DNA from: Pseudopithomyces maydicus
Lineage: Eukaryota; Ascomycota; Dothideomycetes; Pleosporales; Didymosphaeriaceae
Direction: 5' to 3'
DNA: 64,000 nucleotides
NCBI GenBank assembly: GCA_026873275.1
Contig: JANTUC010000014.1
Location: 372,001 to 436,000 of the forward strand
This document shows positions 1-11,064 of the stretch, one piece after another (the stretch's first letter is position 1; each line of letters starts with the position of its first letter). The notes below the pieces were generated by a model that saw only the letters and a list, made by a program, of their open reading frames with translations, was not told the DNA's origin and did not search any database. The position numbers and the translations under genes are program-made.

Positions 1-607
1 ATCTGCTCACAAACTACTTCCTCGCAGGGGCTATGAAAAGAAAAGGGGAAAAGAGGTGGGGGAGGGAGTGCAGACTAGAAAGCCGTTGCTGGAGTGTTTG
101 TGCAGTGTTGATCGAAAATGTTGTGTGTTCGGTAGTTTGAGAGCTGTTGGGGAGTGTATGTCGAAAAAATCGTGTTTAGGCTTGTTTCCTTATAGCCGCA
201 ACTGGTTTGACAAGGGCTTGCGCCCTATTGGATTCCTTCGCCGGGCTCGATAGATTGTTCAGTTTTCGTCGCGAAAGCCCAAGTAAATGAAAATCTTGCA
301 TTTGAATCCATGCATAGTTGGTGTCCGGTAATTAAATGCAAAAGAATAAATGCGGCATATAAGTGCGAAAGATAATCCAGGATCTAGCTATCCCTCAAGT
401 TCGCTTAAATGATATTCTTCGGGCGTCGTTGTTTGTCGATAGTGTGTGCGTCTGTGTCTGTAGTGGCCTATCCCGGGGTGCCGTGTACTAAGGATGGAGA
501 TGACTTTTCGTAAGTCAATCTCAAGCTGCACAATTAGTGCAGTTTATGCTATTATTCTCCATCCTGTCCTTGTTGAGCTTCTTGGACAAGAAGCGTCGTG
601 GACACTT
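1..607. other. Intergenic, no gene supported
   Basis: Sequence to the left of the APH-like gene, whose 3' end is at 608. Only short chance ORFs are present, with no recognisable domain, RNA gene or repeat. A neighbouring gene may lie just outside the window. Confidence 0.5.
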
Positions 608-2908
608 TCATCTCGAGCATATCCTGCTTGGCTTGCGGTTGAGGTTGTAGCTGAGGAGCAGCTTGTGTGCGTTCTTCGTTTTTGAGGCTAACGAAGAACA
701 GGAAGAGCCGCTGGAATGAGGATCTTCGTTGTTTTTGGAACCGGCACCTGCGATGCCAGTCGATTGATGTCCGTCATTGGACCCATAGCCGACTTCGCGA
801 GTAGGTGGAGACAGCATCATCTGCTGTCCTTTGTGTTCTTCCGACGGGCGGTTGAGGGTTATGACCGTCTGAGGTGAAAAGTCCGAATGAAGCTCGCTCG
901 CTCCCTTGTCATCTTTTGATGTCGGAGCGCCTAGTGTATCGTCTTTTTCATCCACTTTGTCGGTATTGATATTCAGGCCACATACTGCATCCAGCTCCCG
1001 CATATACTCCTCGCCTGGGAGAGTGGGTTCGCAGATCTTGGCTATCTCCCGCTTCAGCATCTCTTCTGCAGCAGGAAATCCGCGGCCTAAAAGCAACGAA
1101 AAGTCATATGCATCGATCCGGTTATCAGGCAAGCCCCTAATGATCTTTCCTCCAAAGTCCAAATACTCGCCACCTTCGTAGATTGCGCCAAACGCAGCCT
1201 GGTAAAGGGCTGATTTTGCGGTGAACTGGGCATCAGATGAGATACCTTCCTTGAGCTCAGCTTTATGCATGGCTGCAGCATAGATGTTTCGGTAATAGGG
1301 CGTATTCCAACCGAAGTGAGGTGATTTTTCGAGGCGTTCGCCATGCTCGTTGGGAAACCAATCACGCGTTAGAAACAAAGGTGCTGCAGCTGGGCCAATA
1401 CAGCGAGGTCCCACAAAAGCGCCGTCCCAGTCGATGATGCCGGTCACATTACCATCTTCATCGGTTAAGATGTTCTGCAAGTCCAGATCATCGTGATGGA
1501 TCACAAAAGTTTCATCCGTGCCACCAGAATTGAAAGCTGTGGTGTTGAACACCATTTCCATCATTTTGCGGATTCCCAAGTTCACAAGATAATCATCATT
1601 AGGATTGGGATGATCCTCATGTGATTCGACGGAACCAAAGATGGTTTGAAGCCCCAGCTGAATATAGTCTTGGGTAGTGGAAAAGGGGCCGCGTTCGTCG
1701 AAGAGGAGGGCGTTGGACGGGTCAGACCAATGATAAGAAGGGCCTACAATCGACGAGAACTCTTCAAGTATATCAGACGAGTCATGGCTCACATCGTAGG
1801 TATGATTGATCTTTGCCATTCCGATACGGTCAAATTTCAAACGCTGAAGCTTAACCATCTGGTTCGCAAGCGAATTGAGAAAATTCACACGTCGGCGATG
1901 GGTAGCAGGTGTGGGGACGTCAGCCTTGAGGTAGGCTGTGGCGGGGATGTATGGTTGATCGAACCAAATCTTGCTTGCATGGTTACCCGGAAGCTGCTTC
2001 ATGAGTATCCAGGGCGCACGAAGAAACTTATCGTCAAGCCCGGTATCAAAGTCTTCGATCTCTGGTACAGGCATATCGGTGTTGTAGCCTATTTGTCGTA
2101 TGATCTCCACTTCCCGGCGCATCATATATGCATCTTCTTTAGTCCAGAAACGGGCAGTACCGTGGGCAGGGACTTTAATAATCCAGGTTTCGATATTTCC
2201 ATGCCGAGCTACGCATAGTACTACTGCAAGATGGAAGCTACCTTCGTTTCGTGCGCCAACTTGGCATAAATCCCAGGGGACTGAATTCTTGTCCGACTTA
2301 TTCAAGCAATAATACAGGCGGAGGCGAAATCGATCGTTGGAAATTGCACGTATAGCCTCCCAGTCTTTGCGAGAACTTCCGTTAGAGCTTCCTGAGCTCT
2401 CTGTGGCTTCGGTTGTTGTGTTTTGCAGATCCGTGGCCTCTTCGTGACCCGTTATCGGTTTCTTCTGTCCTTTGTTCTTCCAGTTCCGCAAGAACATCTT
2501 CTTGTTCTCACGGAATTTGCGCAATTTGGCCACAAGAGAGTGATATAAAAAGCTGAAATTGCGTTTCGGACCACGCATGATGTTTGGTATCATGGCAAAG
2601 CCGTCTTGCGGGTTATCCTGCGGCGTTGGATGGTAAAAAGTATTTGAAGAGGCTTTTGGCGCTTGGGTCTCTTCCAGGTGTGTCGTATCAACTGGCTTAG
2701 CTTCATGTACCAGCGTGTCGGATGGCGGCGCTGTATTGATGTTCTCTAAGGCTATGTCCTCCGTCACATTCACCTCAGAGAGGGCCTCGTGATCATTGAT
2801 GCGATCGTTCGAAGCGCCATTAGGGTTTGAGTCGTCGCTGCCCGGTTTGTTTGCCATCGGAAACCGATGTAAGAACGGAAAGAACTTCCATAACCGCGTC
2901 TTGATCAT
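608..2908 (-). CDS. APH/choline-kinase-fold phosphotransferase family protein
   Basis: A single-exon ORF of 766 codons. The C-terminal half carries the aminoglycoside phosphotransferase fold: a catalytic-loop motif HHDDLDLQNIL at about residue 471 (the HxD...N signature) followed by the metal-binding motif IIDWDGAFVGP. Upstream, VPAHGTARFWT and the MRREVEIIRQI helix resemble the N-lobe ATP-binding region. About 200 residues of polar, low-complexity sequence precede the domain, with a basic stretch at roughly 100-150, and a Ser-rich tail of about 120 residues follows it. Fungi carry many such proteins and their small-molecule or protein substrates are mostly unknown. A second in-frame ATG at 2857 (MANKPGSDD) is a possible start; 2908 is the first. 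It is transcribed divergently from the next gene. The family call is firm, the substrate is unknown, and drug resistance should not be inferred. Confidence 0.85.
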   Translation of the reverse strand: MIKTRLWKFFPFLHRFPMANKPGSDDSNPNGASNDRINDHEALSEVNVTEDIALENINTAPPSDTLVHEAKPVDTTHLEETQAPKASSNTFYHPTPQDNPQDGFAMIPNIMRGPKRNFSFLYHSLVAKLRKFRENKKMFLRNWKNKGQKKPITGHEEATDLQNTTTEATESSGSSNGSSRKDWEAIRAISNDRFRLRLYYCLNKSDKNSVPWDLCQVGARNEGSFHLAVVLCVARHGNIETWIIKVPAHGTARFWTKEDAYMMRREVEIIRQIGYNTDMPVPEIEDFDTGLDDKFLRAPWILMKQLPGNHASKIWFDQPYIPATAYLKADVPTPATHRRRVNFLNSLANQMVKLQRLKFDRIGMAKINHTYDVSHDSSDILEEFSSIVGPSYHWSDPSNALLFDERGPFSTTQDYIQLGLQTIFGSVESHEDHPNPNDDYLVNLGIRKMMEMVFNTTAFNSGGTDETFVIHHDDLDLQNILTDEDGNVTGIIDWDGAFVGPRCIGPAAAPLFLTRDWFPNEHGERLEKSPHFGWNTPYYRNIYAAAMHKAELKEGISSDAQFTAKSALYQAAFGAIYEGGEYLDFGGKIIRGLPDNRIDAYDFSLLLGRGFPAAEEMLKREIAKICEPTLPGEEYMRELDAVCGLNINTDKVDEKDDTLGAPTSKDDKGASELHSDFSPQTVITLNRPSEEHKGQQMMLSPPTREVGYGSNDGHQSTGIAGAGSKNNEDPHSSGSSCSSLASKTKNAHKLLLSYNLNRKPSRICSR

Positions 2909-3676
2909 TTACGCAGGATAGATGAAGTAGGTGCGGCGTGTAGTGTGTATAATACGCTGTAAAGTGTATCTTACGGTCGTATCTACTTAAGGAAAATGGA
3001 TTAGTACGCTACGAGGAAGATTGGAATTCAGGGACACAGAGGGCAGTCGCGCCACTTAAATGCACTTACACTAAAGTTAGAACGTGAAGGATTAGCTTCA
3101 ATACACTGTTAGTTCTTACCCTCAGCCTTAGCGGGGTGAGGGTGTCAGGGCGTGGTGCGGGGTGGTGGTAGATTGGGGCTACGAAGGGAAAAGGCGGTCT
3201 TTTTATACAGTGGTTGAACGCAAACGACAGGTAAGTGCCACACATGGCGACTGCCAAATTTTCTAAATGTCACATATGGCGACTGCCTAATTTCTATTCA
3301 ACTCAAGTCGAACGGACTTTGGTTTCAACCATCATGCCACGGCATTTATATACACTGCTTCCCTCCACCCTTTATATTCTCTCTCGCTCACCACGCTCGA
3401 TCACCTCAACACCCCACGACCCGCACCTGATACTTGTTCCTGGTTTCTAGAGACTTGCCAGTCACTTGTATCAGCTACGAAATTCCATTATTAAAGCGTT
3501 GATATCTAGGCACCAACAACCTAGATCTGGTAACTCCACGTAAGTGTGACCCATGTATCTCAGCGGAATTATGTACTTACAGAACAGGCCAACCAACCGC
3601 ACAGGCTGTTCACTGTGCACACGCAAGCCACAGGCATCTCCCCGAACCCAACAGGAAACGCTTGTTCTGCACCAAG
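2909..3676. promoter_or_regulatory. Divergent intergenic region (shared promoter)
   Basis: This 768-nt stretch separates the starts of two divergent genes, so it should hold both promoters. It contains a short direct repeat (3241-3293, listed separately) and, on the plus side, a likely 5'-UTR intron at 3540-3582 (GTAAGT donor, TTACAG acceptor, 43 nt). No coding sequence is supported. Confidence 0.5.
3241..3293. repeat. Direct repeat of about 22 bp in the divergent promoter
   Basis: The word CACATGGCGACTGCCAAATT (3241-3260) recurs 30 nt later at 3271 as CACATATGGCGACTGCCTAA followed by TTT. The copies differ by a 2-nt TA insertion and one A/T change. Two near-identical copies in a divergent promoter suggest a paired binding site; the binding factor is unknown. 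Confidence 0.7.
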
Positions 3677-4567
3677 ATGGGCAAAGAAAAGCGTCCCGAA
3701 TTCAACCCGGAGAAGGGCAGTTCGCGACTCCAGTACGACCCTGACACCGGAAGAGTCATAGACTTCAATCCCAATCCAATCCAGGAGGACGAAGTCTTCG
3801 ACCAGATCCCGATGCGGCGCTTGTTCGGTCCGTTAATGAACGGCAAAATCCACAATCCTCGGTTCGGGAACATCTTCACTGGAGTTCCCGAAAGCAGAAC
3901 ACACCACAACAAGGAGAACCTCAGAGCGCGACAGTCATCAGACTTCTTCGGGCGTAGCGCTACGTAAGTATACGCCCAGGTGCTTCCGACAGCACATTTT
4001 GGAACTAAGCTGACTTTACTAAGCTTTGGTTACTGTCCTGTGTGGGGCGATGTTCGCGGCCGATGGCTGATGTGCGGGCGAGAGCTCTGCATTAAGTCTG
4101 GAGGATGTGGAGTCCATGGCCGTGAAGGTATCGAGATTTACCAGCTCCAAGCAAGGGGTGAACCGATACCAGGCCGCCTAATGATGGACCCAAAAATTCT
4201 CCAGCAGCAAAAGAAGGACCAGGAGGAAATTACCCGCCTGGTCGCGGAGCTGGACGTCGAAAAGGGCAGGGTCGAGGCGATAATCGAGGAGGCAACCAGG
4301 AGGGGTGCTTCAGCAGCGGAGATCCAACGAGAACTGCAGAAAGTTCTGGACCGCCAGATGAGTGCTGAGGCGAGGGCAAGCATGACCATGAAGAAGATGA
4401 GAGATACAGCTACCAAGCCTCCATCGACTGAAGCCACCGAAGAGCAGCAGCAAGAGAGATCTTCGAGACCTCCGAGACCTGACCCGCCAAAGGCCTCCAA
4501 GAAAATGACCAGGCTGGAGGCTATGGCCCAAAAGCAAGGCGGTGGAAAGAAGAAGAAGAAGAAGTAG
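3677..4567 (+). CDS. Hypothetical basic coiled-coil protein
   Basis: Two exons, 3677-3963 and 4024-4567, give about 276 residues. The intron has a GTAAGT donor, a CTGAC branch-like site and a weak CTAAG acceptor, so the start of exon 2 is the least certain part. The start is the ATG at 3677 (MGKEKRPEFNP); upstream frame sequence has no earlier ATG. The N-terminal about 95 residues are polar, with the stretch MRRLFGPLMNGKIHNPRFG. The second half is strongly helical and charged (about residues 165-235, Gln/Glu/Lys rich, probable coiled coil), then Pro-rich, and ends in a run of six lysines that could act as a nuclear or nucleolar signal. I do not recognise the family. A 43-nt 5'-UTR intron at 3540-3582 is likely. 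It converges on the Het-C gene. Confidence 0.65.
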
Positions 4568-6044
4568 TAGTAGTGGGCCACCAACCAGTAAGTCTATCCT
4601 CTGCAGCTCCTGTGTAGGAACAGGTTCTAAAACACTCGTCAAACAGTGGTATGGCCTCGCTCGGCGGCTGGTCTTTAAGCCAAGAAGTTCCAGAACCCAG
4701 GGAACTATTAGGGCTAAAGACAATTTCGACTCCGGGCGCTTAACTTCACGGCGATGAAGAGCCCTTGGAGATCTATCTTTTCTTCGCGATACCCCGACTG
4801 TTTGGATGCTGTTTGTTTTAGTTTTTGGAAAAAGTAGCAGTAGAGTAGCTGACCAATGCATGGATTATATAGAATTGGGAAACCAACAGGATTATCATGA
4901 CGTGGTTTGATTGAAGCGACTTCTTCTTATCTCGAGATTAAAGTTATATGAACAGGGATATTATATATAACGCATCAGCTGCTCTTTTGCTGGGATGAAA
5001 AGGGTTTTCGTGACGTTCCTCATATCACATATTTATACTTCAGCTGCAGGATTGTTCTTCCTTTGCCATTTTCTCTTCGCTTTACACATCACAAATTATT
5101 GTCAAACTTCACAAGGAAAATCGTTCTTTGCTTCATATAACAACCAGAAAGCATCCAACCTCGCTACAAGATATAAGATCAATGATCCGATCTTCCATGT
5201 TCTTCGTCCCTGATGATTATGCTTGGAAACATCCACGCTCGCATCACGTGTAACACACGAGAGATCTAACAATATACATGTCTCATCATATGCCACATCA
5301 GACACACGCCGCACCCTTCCCTTCCCATTCCAGTCCTCCAATCACCATCAGGAGACTTGCCTACCCATACCATACCATCCCACCACCCACAAATAGCAAA
5401 CCAGACGCAACGAATTTATCCATTCGTTCATCCATCCATTCATCAGATAGACAAAGGCGCACCAGAACAACATGTAGACCAAACATGTCTACCTTATCCA
5501 ACTCATGCTAGATATTAAAACTCAAGTTCCATTGCTTAGATAGATACGGTCTCAAAAAGAAAACTAATCACGCACGCAATGATTTTTTATGGTTTTCAAT
5601 TAACGTCGTAAGAACCTGTATAGGTCACGCCGTCCCAGCCACCAAGGGCAAACTAGACGCAACGAATCCAACAATTATGAGCAACAGAACAATACACCAG
5701 ACAGGATACGCACGCGAGACGCATGCATGCATGAATGAATGAATGAATGTACTGCGAATGGCTTGTTCCCTAAACGTAATCTAGCGGTCTTTAATCAGGA
5801 GACTAAATCTTGTTGAGCACAGCACAGCACAGCATAGCACAACATCTGTTCTTTCTATCATTCTCATTTCAATCTCATTTCAATCTCATTTCAATCCCAC
5901 TCATTCATCTCATCAATCATAAGCCCTCCCCCCACACCCCACCCATTGAATCACCGAACCCACCTCGCCACACCACGCCATGCCACGCCATGCCTCGCCA
6001 CGCAAAAAAGAACCACCAAGGTACTCCACTATGGACCACCCTAA
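4568..6044. other. Convergent 3' intergenic region with simple repeats
   Basis: This 1.5-kb stretch lies between two convergent genes and presumably holds both 3' UTRs. It contains an AGCAC-type repeat near 5816-5840, a 4-nt GAAT repeat near 5731-5748, an 11-nt tandem repeat (5863-5895) and CCACGCCATG-type repetition near 5970-6003. No gene is supported; the long plus-strand ORF entering at 5810 is the antisense image of the Het-C repeats. Confidence 0.5.
5863..5895. repeat. 11-nt tandem repeat, three copies
   Basis: CTCATTTCAAT is repeated three times without change. It lies about 150 nt beyond the Het-C stop codon, probably in its 3' UTR or just past it. Confidence 0.85.
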
Positions 6045-9000
6045 CTAATATCTCCGCCCATACCCCTCGTCACCATAGCCAGAGCCCGAACCCCCGCCAT
6101 ACTGCTGCCTCCGCTCTCCATACTCGTTGTCCTCCTCCCGACGACCATACGACTCGTTGCCGTAGCCAGACTGCTCCTGGCGTCCGTATCCGGACTGTTC
6201 CTGACGCCCGTACTCAGACTGGCCGTAACCGGACTGCTCTTGACGCCCATAGCCGGACTGTTCCTGACGTCCGTACTCAGACTGGCCGTACCCAGATGAC
6301 TCCTGGCGACCGTAACCAGACTGCTCCTGACGCCCGTAGCCCCCACCGGAGCTGTACGAATCGCCACCGTAGCCCGAGCTCTCCTGCTGGCGGCCACCAC
6401 CGTATCCTCCCGAGCTGTACGAGTCCCCGCCCCCATAGCCCGACTGCTCCTGACGGCCGTACTCTGAGCGCCCGCCGCCGTAACCGCCCTCGTCGCGGCG
6501 CTCCTCGCCGTACCTCCTCTCCTCGCCGTAGCCTCCCGAGTGCTGGTTCGAGCTCCCGTGACGCTTGTGCTCGCCCGAGCGGCGCTTGTAGGAGTCGTTG
6601 TCTGAGCCCTCGTCGCCGCTGCCGTGCTTCCTGTGTTTCTTTTCCTCCTTCTCGCGGCGCTTGCGCTCTTTCCTCTGGCGCTTCTCGTAGTCGTCTTCGT
6701 CGCCGGATTCTTCCTCCTCGGAGTCGTTGCCGTACTTCTTGGACTTCCTGTAAGAGAGGTTAGTAGGTTTGCGGGGTGAGGAGGGTGGATCATTGGACGT
6801 ACTTCTTTTCTTCGTGGTAGTACTCGCCGCTGCGGTCGAAACCTTCGCGAGTTTCTTCGGTGCGGTACTGGTTGCCGCTCTCGTAGCGGCGTTCCTCATG
6901 GCGCTCGTAGCCGCCCGAGCCGCTGTAGCCGGAGGTCTCGACACGCTGCTCGTAGCCATATGATCCAGCTCGTTCGTCTTGCTCGTGGCGAGAGTATTCC
7001 TCGCGACGTCCACCGCTAGGGTATTGTGTCTGCGAGTAGGACGCTTGGCCGTAACGCTCGGAATCATCGCGAGAGCTCTTCTTGTGATGGCCAGACTCGG
7101 AGTAAGACTGGGTGTATGAACCATCGTTGCCATAGCTCTCGTTTTTCTTGCTCTTCTTCTCATCGCCGCCAAATGCATCTCCGAGCAAAGATCCACCGAT
7201 GCCACCGACAAGTCCTCCAACGAGACCGCCGAGGGCTCCACCGCCCACAGCCTCGCTGGCAAGCTTACCAGCTTGGTTGCTAATCTGCTGAGCTTGGCTG
7301 TTGCCTCCGCTCTTGTTACCTCCAAAGGAGAAGTCGTTGGCCATTCCAATGGGCTTGCAGCATCCGTGACCGCTGTCCTTGGGCCCTTCCTTGTGGTTCA
7401 AGCCTTGCTGGACACCCTCACGACTGAGCTGCCTGATGAGTTGATGTTGGCCATCACGGCGCTCCTCCCACCAGTTCCGGACAGTGTTGAACATGATCGA
7501 GCGGCCCTCCTCTACACGTCGGTCACGGTGCTGAAGTTGAGCAGGGTGGTGGAAAACAGCATTGATGATGGTGTCAATCGTCTGTTCGGGATCAGCCTCG
7601 CCATCCCAGCAGGCGACGATCTGCGGAACCGCCCATTTCAACACCTCAGAGGCAACCCTTCCAGCAGGCTCATTCAGCAAGTTGCTGAAGTGATCCTTGG
7701 AAAGCATGCTGTGGGTAGGATCGGTCGAGTCATCATCGTTGAAAACGATGTGTTGCTTCTCGCGCGAGCTAGCAATAACCTCGCTAGAACCCGTCTCGAG
7801 CTCAGTCTTGATCTGTGAGATGATAGGAACAACAAAGGGAGCAAGGAGGCTGAACACGAAAATGTTGACCTGCTCCTGGACTTGCTCAATGAGCTCAGGC
7901 AAGACCGGGATCTTCTCGATAAACTCGGAAATAGACTGCATGATCTCGTCGTGGAATTCCATGATGGGGTAAATCTGCTTCACAAGCTCATCCATCTGCT
8001 GAGTAAACTCCTCAGGCTCCTTGGGGGTGATGTGCATGTTGCTCATTTTAGCAGCCTGGGCATTCTGCTCGAGCTCGTCGGCCTTTGAGGCTTGATCCTT
8101 GTCGCCAAAGATACCATCGGGCAGCTTGCTCAACAGATCCTTGATGGCGCTCTTGTTGCCCTTGCGGTCAGCATCGTTGATGGCACCCTCTAGCTCCTGA
8201 AGCTCGGATTGCGTAGCCTTGTCTGTGATTTCACCGCACACGGAGTGCAAGAAGTCGACGCCACCAAAGGTACCAGTAATGATAGGGTAGACAGGTTCGC
8301 GGACACCCTCAATCTGGAACTTGGCATTCCTGCCAACGTGAGGGAAGACTTCACGAGCACCCAATTCGATAAGGCAGAGCTCAGTGTAGTTTGAGTGGGC
8401 AGAGTAGTCCTCCAAGCAGTGCGTAGCTGTGCCGAGGAGTCGCAACGCCTCGTGAAAATCCGGTCCGCGTCCACCAGAGCGCTGTGCAAGGTCGATGCAG
8501 CGACGCAGAAGATCGCGGACCAAGCCAGCGGAGGTGTCGATGCCCATATCTTCCGACGCAATGTAGTTCTTCAGTCCAGTTCGCTCGTCAACACTGAGTT
8601 CACGTTGCTCGTCGATGGGACCGCGGAGTCGGCGATCGTACTGGCGTGCGTCGATGTTGTCGGCATAGTCCTACGGCGGTCAGGGGTCAAGCTTCGGTCA
8701 TTGAATTGCACAGCACCTACCTTTGGGTTGTCGATGTGCTCCTCTGGGCGGTAGCAGCCCAGCCTATCCTTGGTAACCTCGAACTCCTTGGTTCCAAAGC
8801 CAAAGCTCAAGAAACCCAAGACCCACAAAAGGATACGAATAGCCTCTGCCGACACCATCTTCACGGTGCCGACGTCGACGGCCTGGGAGTAATCGCGGAG
8901 CCAATTGCCAAAGTAGACCCTCTTCACGTCCATCTTGCTGAACTTCTTTCCCGTGCGGGACGAAATAAGCAGGGTCAAAAGGGTGTCCTCAATGTCTCCA

Positions 9001-9137
9001 TGGCGCCAATTCTGCCCCTCAATCTTGCTCAGGCTGGCGATGTTGCCCGCACCAAAGGCAGCCGTGGGACGAGCCCAGAGAACGAGCAACACGAGGCAGG
9101 GCAGCCACATGTCGCTGAATGCGAGTTGGCGAGGCAT
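6045..9137 (-). CDS. het-c: Het-C family protein with Gly/Tyr/Gln-rich repeat tail
   Basis: Three exons: 9137-8721, 8670-6803 and 6747-6045, giving 995 residues. Intron 1 (50 nt) is GTAGGT..TAG in phase 0; intron 2 (55 nt) is GTACGT..ACAG with a perfect CTACTAAC branch site. The first about 27 residues form a signal peptide (hydrophobic WLPCLVLLVLW, then ARPTAAF). Residues about 30-560 match the Het-C domain, with FGNWLRDYSQAVDVG and LGTATHCLEDYSAHSNYTEL recognisable. A Gly-rich hydrophobic patch (ALGGLVGGLVGGIGGSLLG) near residue 600 is followed by a charged Ser/Tyr region and, in exon 3, an acidic-basic KR/E block and many copies of a YGRQEQSG-type repeat. In Neurospora, het-c encodes a Gly-rich cell-surface protein involved in heterokaryon incompatibility; whether this copy has allelic incompatibility activity cannot be seen from one sequence. 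Confidence 0.93.
6130..6480 (-). repeat. In-frame minisatellite coding for the Het-C tail repeats
   Basis: Degenerate tandem units of about 24-39 nt, read on the minus strand as SGYGRQEQ and SGYGQSEYGRQEQ, make up most of the last exon of het-c. The units keep the frame and vary mainly at third positions. The plus strand shows the same periodicity as the antisense ORFs in this interval. Confidence 0.85.
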
Positions 9138-11064
9138 GTTGCAGGTGGTGTGGCGAAGCTCCTGCCTTCAAGCTGCGCAAGGTACAATAAGGTATCAAAA
9201 ACGAGATATAATAGTGTAGTGATAGGGAAGGAGGGAGGAGGAAGCAACAGGTGAGAAGACGCAGTGCTTGCTAATGGAAAGAGAGAGAGATGAGTATAGG
9301 TAGAAACCAGTTGTTGCTGTCCTGTTGACGCAGCCTCTGTTTCAGCTTTCCAAAGGGTTGCCCTGATTCTGCCACTGCCCCGCAACGCGTCCGCCAAGAA
9401 GGATGACATAAGGAGGGGCTGCACGGCCACAGCGTGTGGCGTCACACCGTCACAATCAAAGCTTGGGTGTACAGGATTCAGGATTCATCGTGATCGTCGG
9501 AGGAAGACGCAACGAGCTTGATCCAACTCCACCAGCACTCGTCAACCATCAGTCGAGCTGCACCTGGACCCTGAGTGATGTCCGACTTAGAGTTGCTGCT
9601 AGCTCCCTCAACCCCAACCCCAAACTAGGGCAGACCGAACCTTGAGTCGCTCGCAAACTTGAAATAGACTTCTCATATCGATGCGTGCATTTAATCAAAG
9701 GTTGTTTACGAGGAGTTCGTGAGCATGTTAAATGAGAAAGATAAGATCAGATCCAGCACGATAGCATTTACCTAGAGTGAACTTTGCATTGGTGTATTTC
9801 CGACTATCCAAACCTCGCGCCTTGTGCCCCAACAGCACCCACCCTGCTCGAGGCGACAAGAAATCCGCCCTGCTCCTGCACGTATACATTTCTGCTCACC
9901 GCTCGTGCCCCATGGACCTTGTCTTAAGCTCCTTCCAGACTTATATAGGACAATCAAATTCGCGACAACGCCCCCTGCACCCACAAATTCTCCGCCAGAC
10001 TGCCCCTCACCCAAGAATAGAAGCTATACGGACATGGACTCCATCAAATTTCATTTCTAGCAGTCCGGACGCGCAATCAATGTCTGGAATCATCGTCCGA
10101 GCCACCCGCCTCCCCGTCTGCGCTGTTGCTGCACGTCTTCGAAAGCAGACTCGATGTTACATGGGTCGTTCTACAGTAGAGTACACTCGACGAAGAAAAC
10201 AATGACACACGCGCACACACACAGATATCATATGCATCACGACTGCTGCAAGGGAACACAGGGAACCGCCAATGCGGGAACGGGATTTGCGGAAGTTTTC
10301 GGGCAGGAAATGCCGTTACACACGATGGGGCCATGGTAGGGAGTGGCAGCGCACATGACAACGTAGACGAAAAGCAACGTGCGCTAGGAGGGGACACACG
10401 GTGCGACGAGGCGCCGTTTTGAGTACCATTACTACACGGGTGTCGCGCGGGTAGCGACTTTGACAGGTCAGTGACAGTCGCACGTTGCGAAGCCCAAGGA
10501 CGACGAGCATTCGCTTTGCTGCGCACGCAGCGTGCCACAGACATGACCTGACAATGTGATTCCCGCTGTCAGTAACGGTAACCGTGATAACTTTAGAGCT
10601 GTCAAAATCTTGGTGCCGTTTCGTTTCTGCGCCGAGGCGAGTGGCAAAACGCCAACCCACGTTTTCTGTGCGACACCCCTTTCGGCCATGGGGAAACCCT
10701 TTTCGTAGATGGCCCGTATCCAGATCCGCTTGGTGCTACCTGTATCCGCAATGCACTGCAACGTGACTTGCTCAACAGTGGGGATCCTGCACTTTGTATC
10801 ACCGTCGCCAAAGGGAATACCGCGCTAGCGCTTGCCTGCATTTTGACAGCAGGTACAGACATTTGTGAGGCGCCGAGTGGCAGCTGCACGTCGGCTGACC
10901 GATTGTCACAGCTGCTGCTCTCTTCTTCTTCGCAACGAGTGTAGCTGTCACGGCTTTGGACGCTGCAGGTGACCGATCCTGGGTCTTTCGTAGGGTACCA
11001 TGCGTTCCGAGGAACATATACCTGTCTTTGTACCGCGAACCCGAGGCTGTCGTCGACCGGCATG
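9138..11064. other. Intergenic region, het-c promoter side
   Basis: This 1.9-kb stretch lies between the het-c start and the mdm12 stop codon, both on the minus strand. It should contain the het-c promoter and the mdm12 3' UTR. A short CA-rich run sits near 10204-10222. ORFs here are short, mutually overlapping and lack recognisable domains. Confidence 0.5.

Noticed and set aside
608..2908. Antibiotic-resistance aminoglycoside phosphotransferase
   Set aside because: The fold matches, but fungal members of this family are large and diverse with unknown substrates; nothing in the sequence points to aminoglycosides.
5810..6793. Long plus- and minus-strand ORFs opposite or out of frame with the Het-C repeats
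   Set aside because: They follow the periodicity of the coding minisatellite, are extremely Arg/Ser/Thr-rich and have no domain; the Het-C frame explains the sequence.
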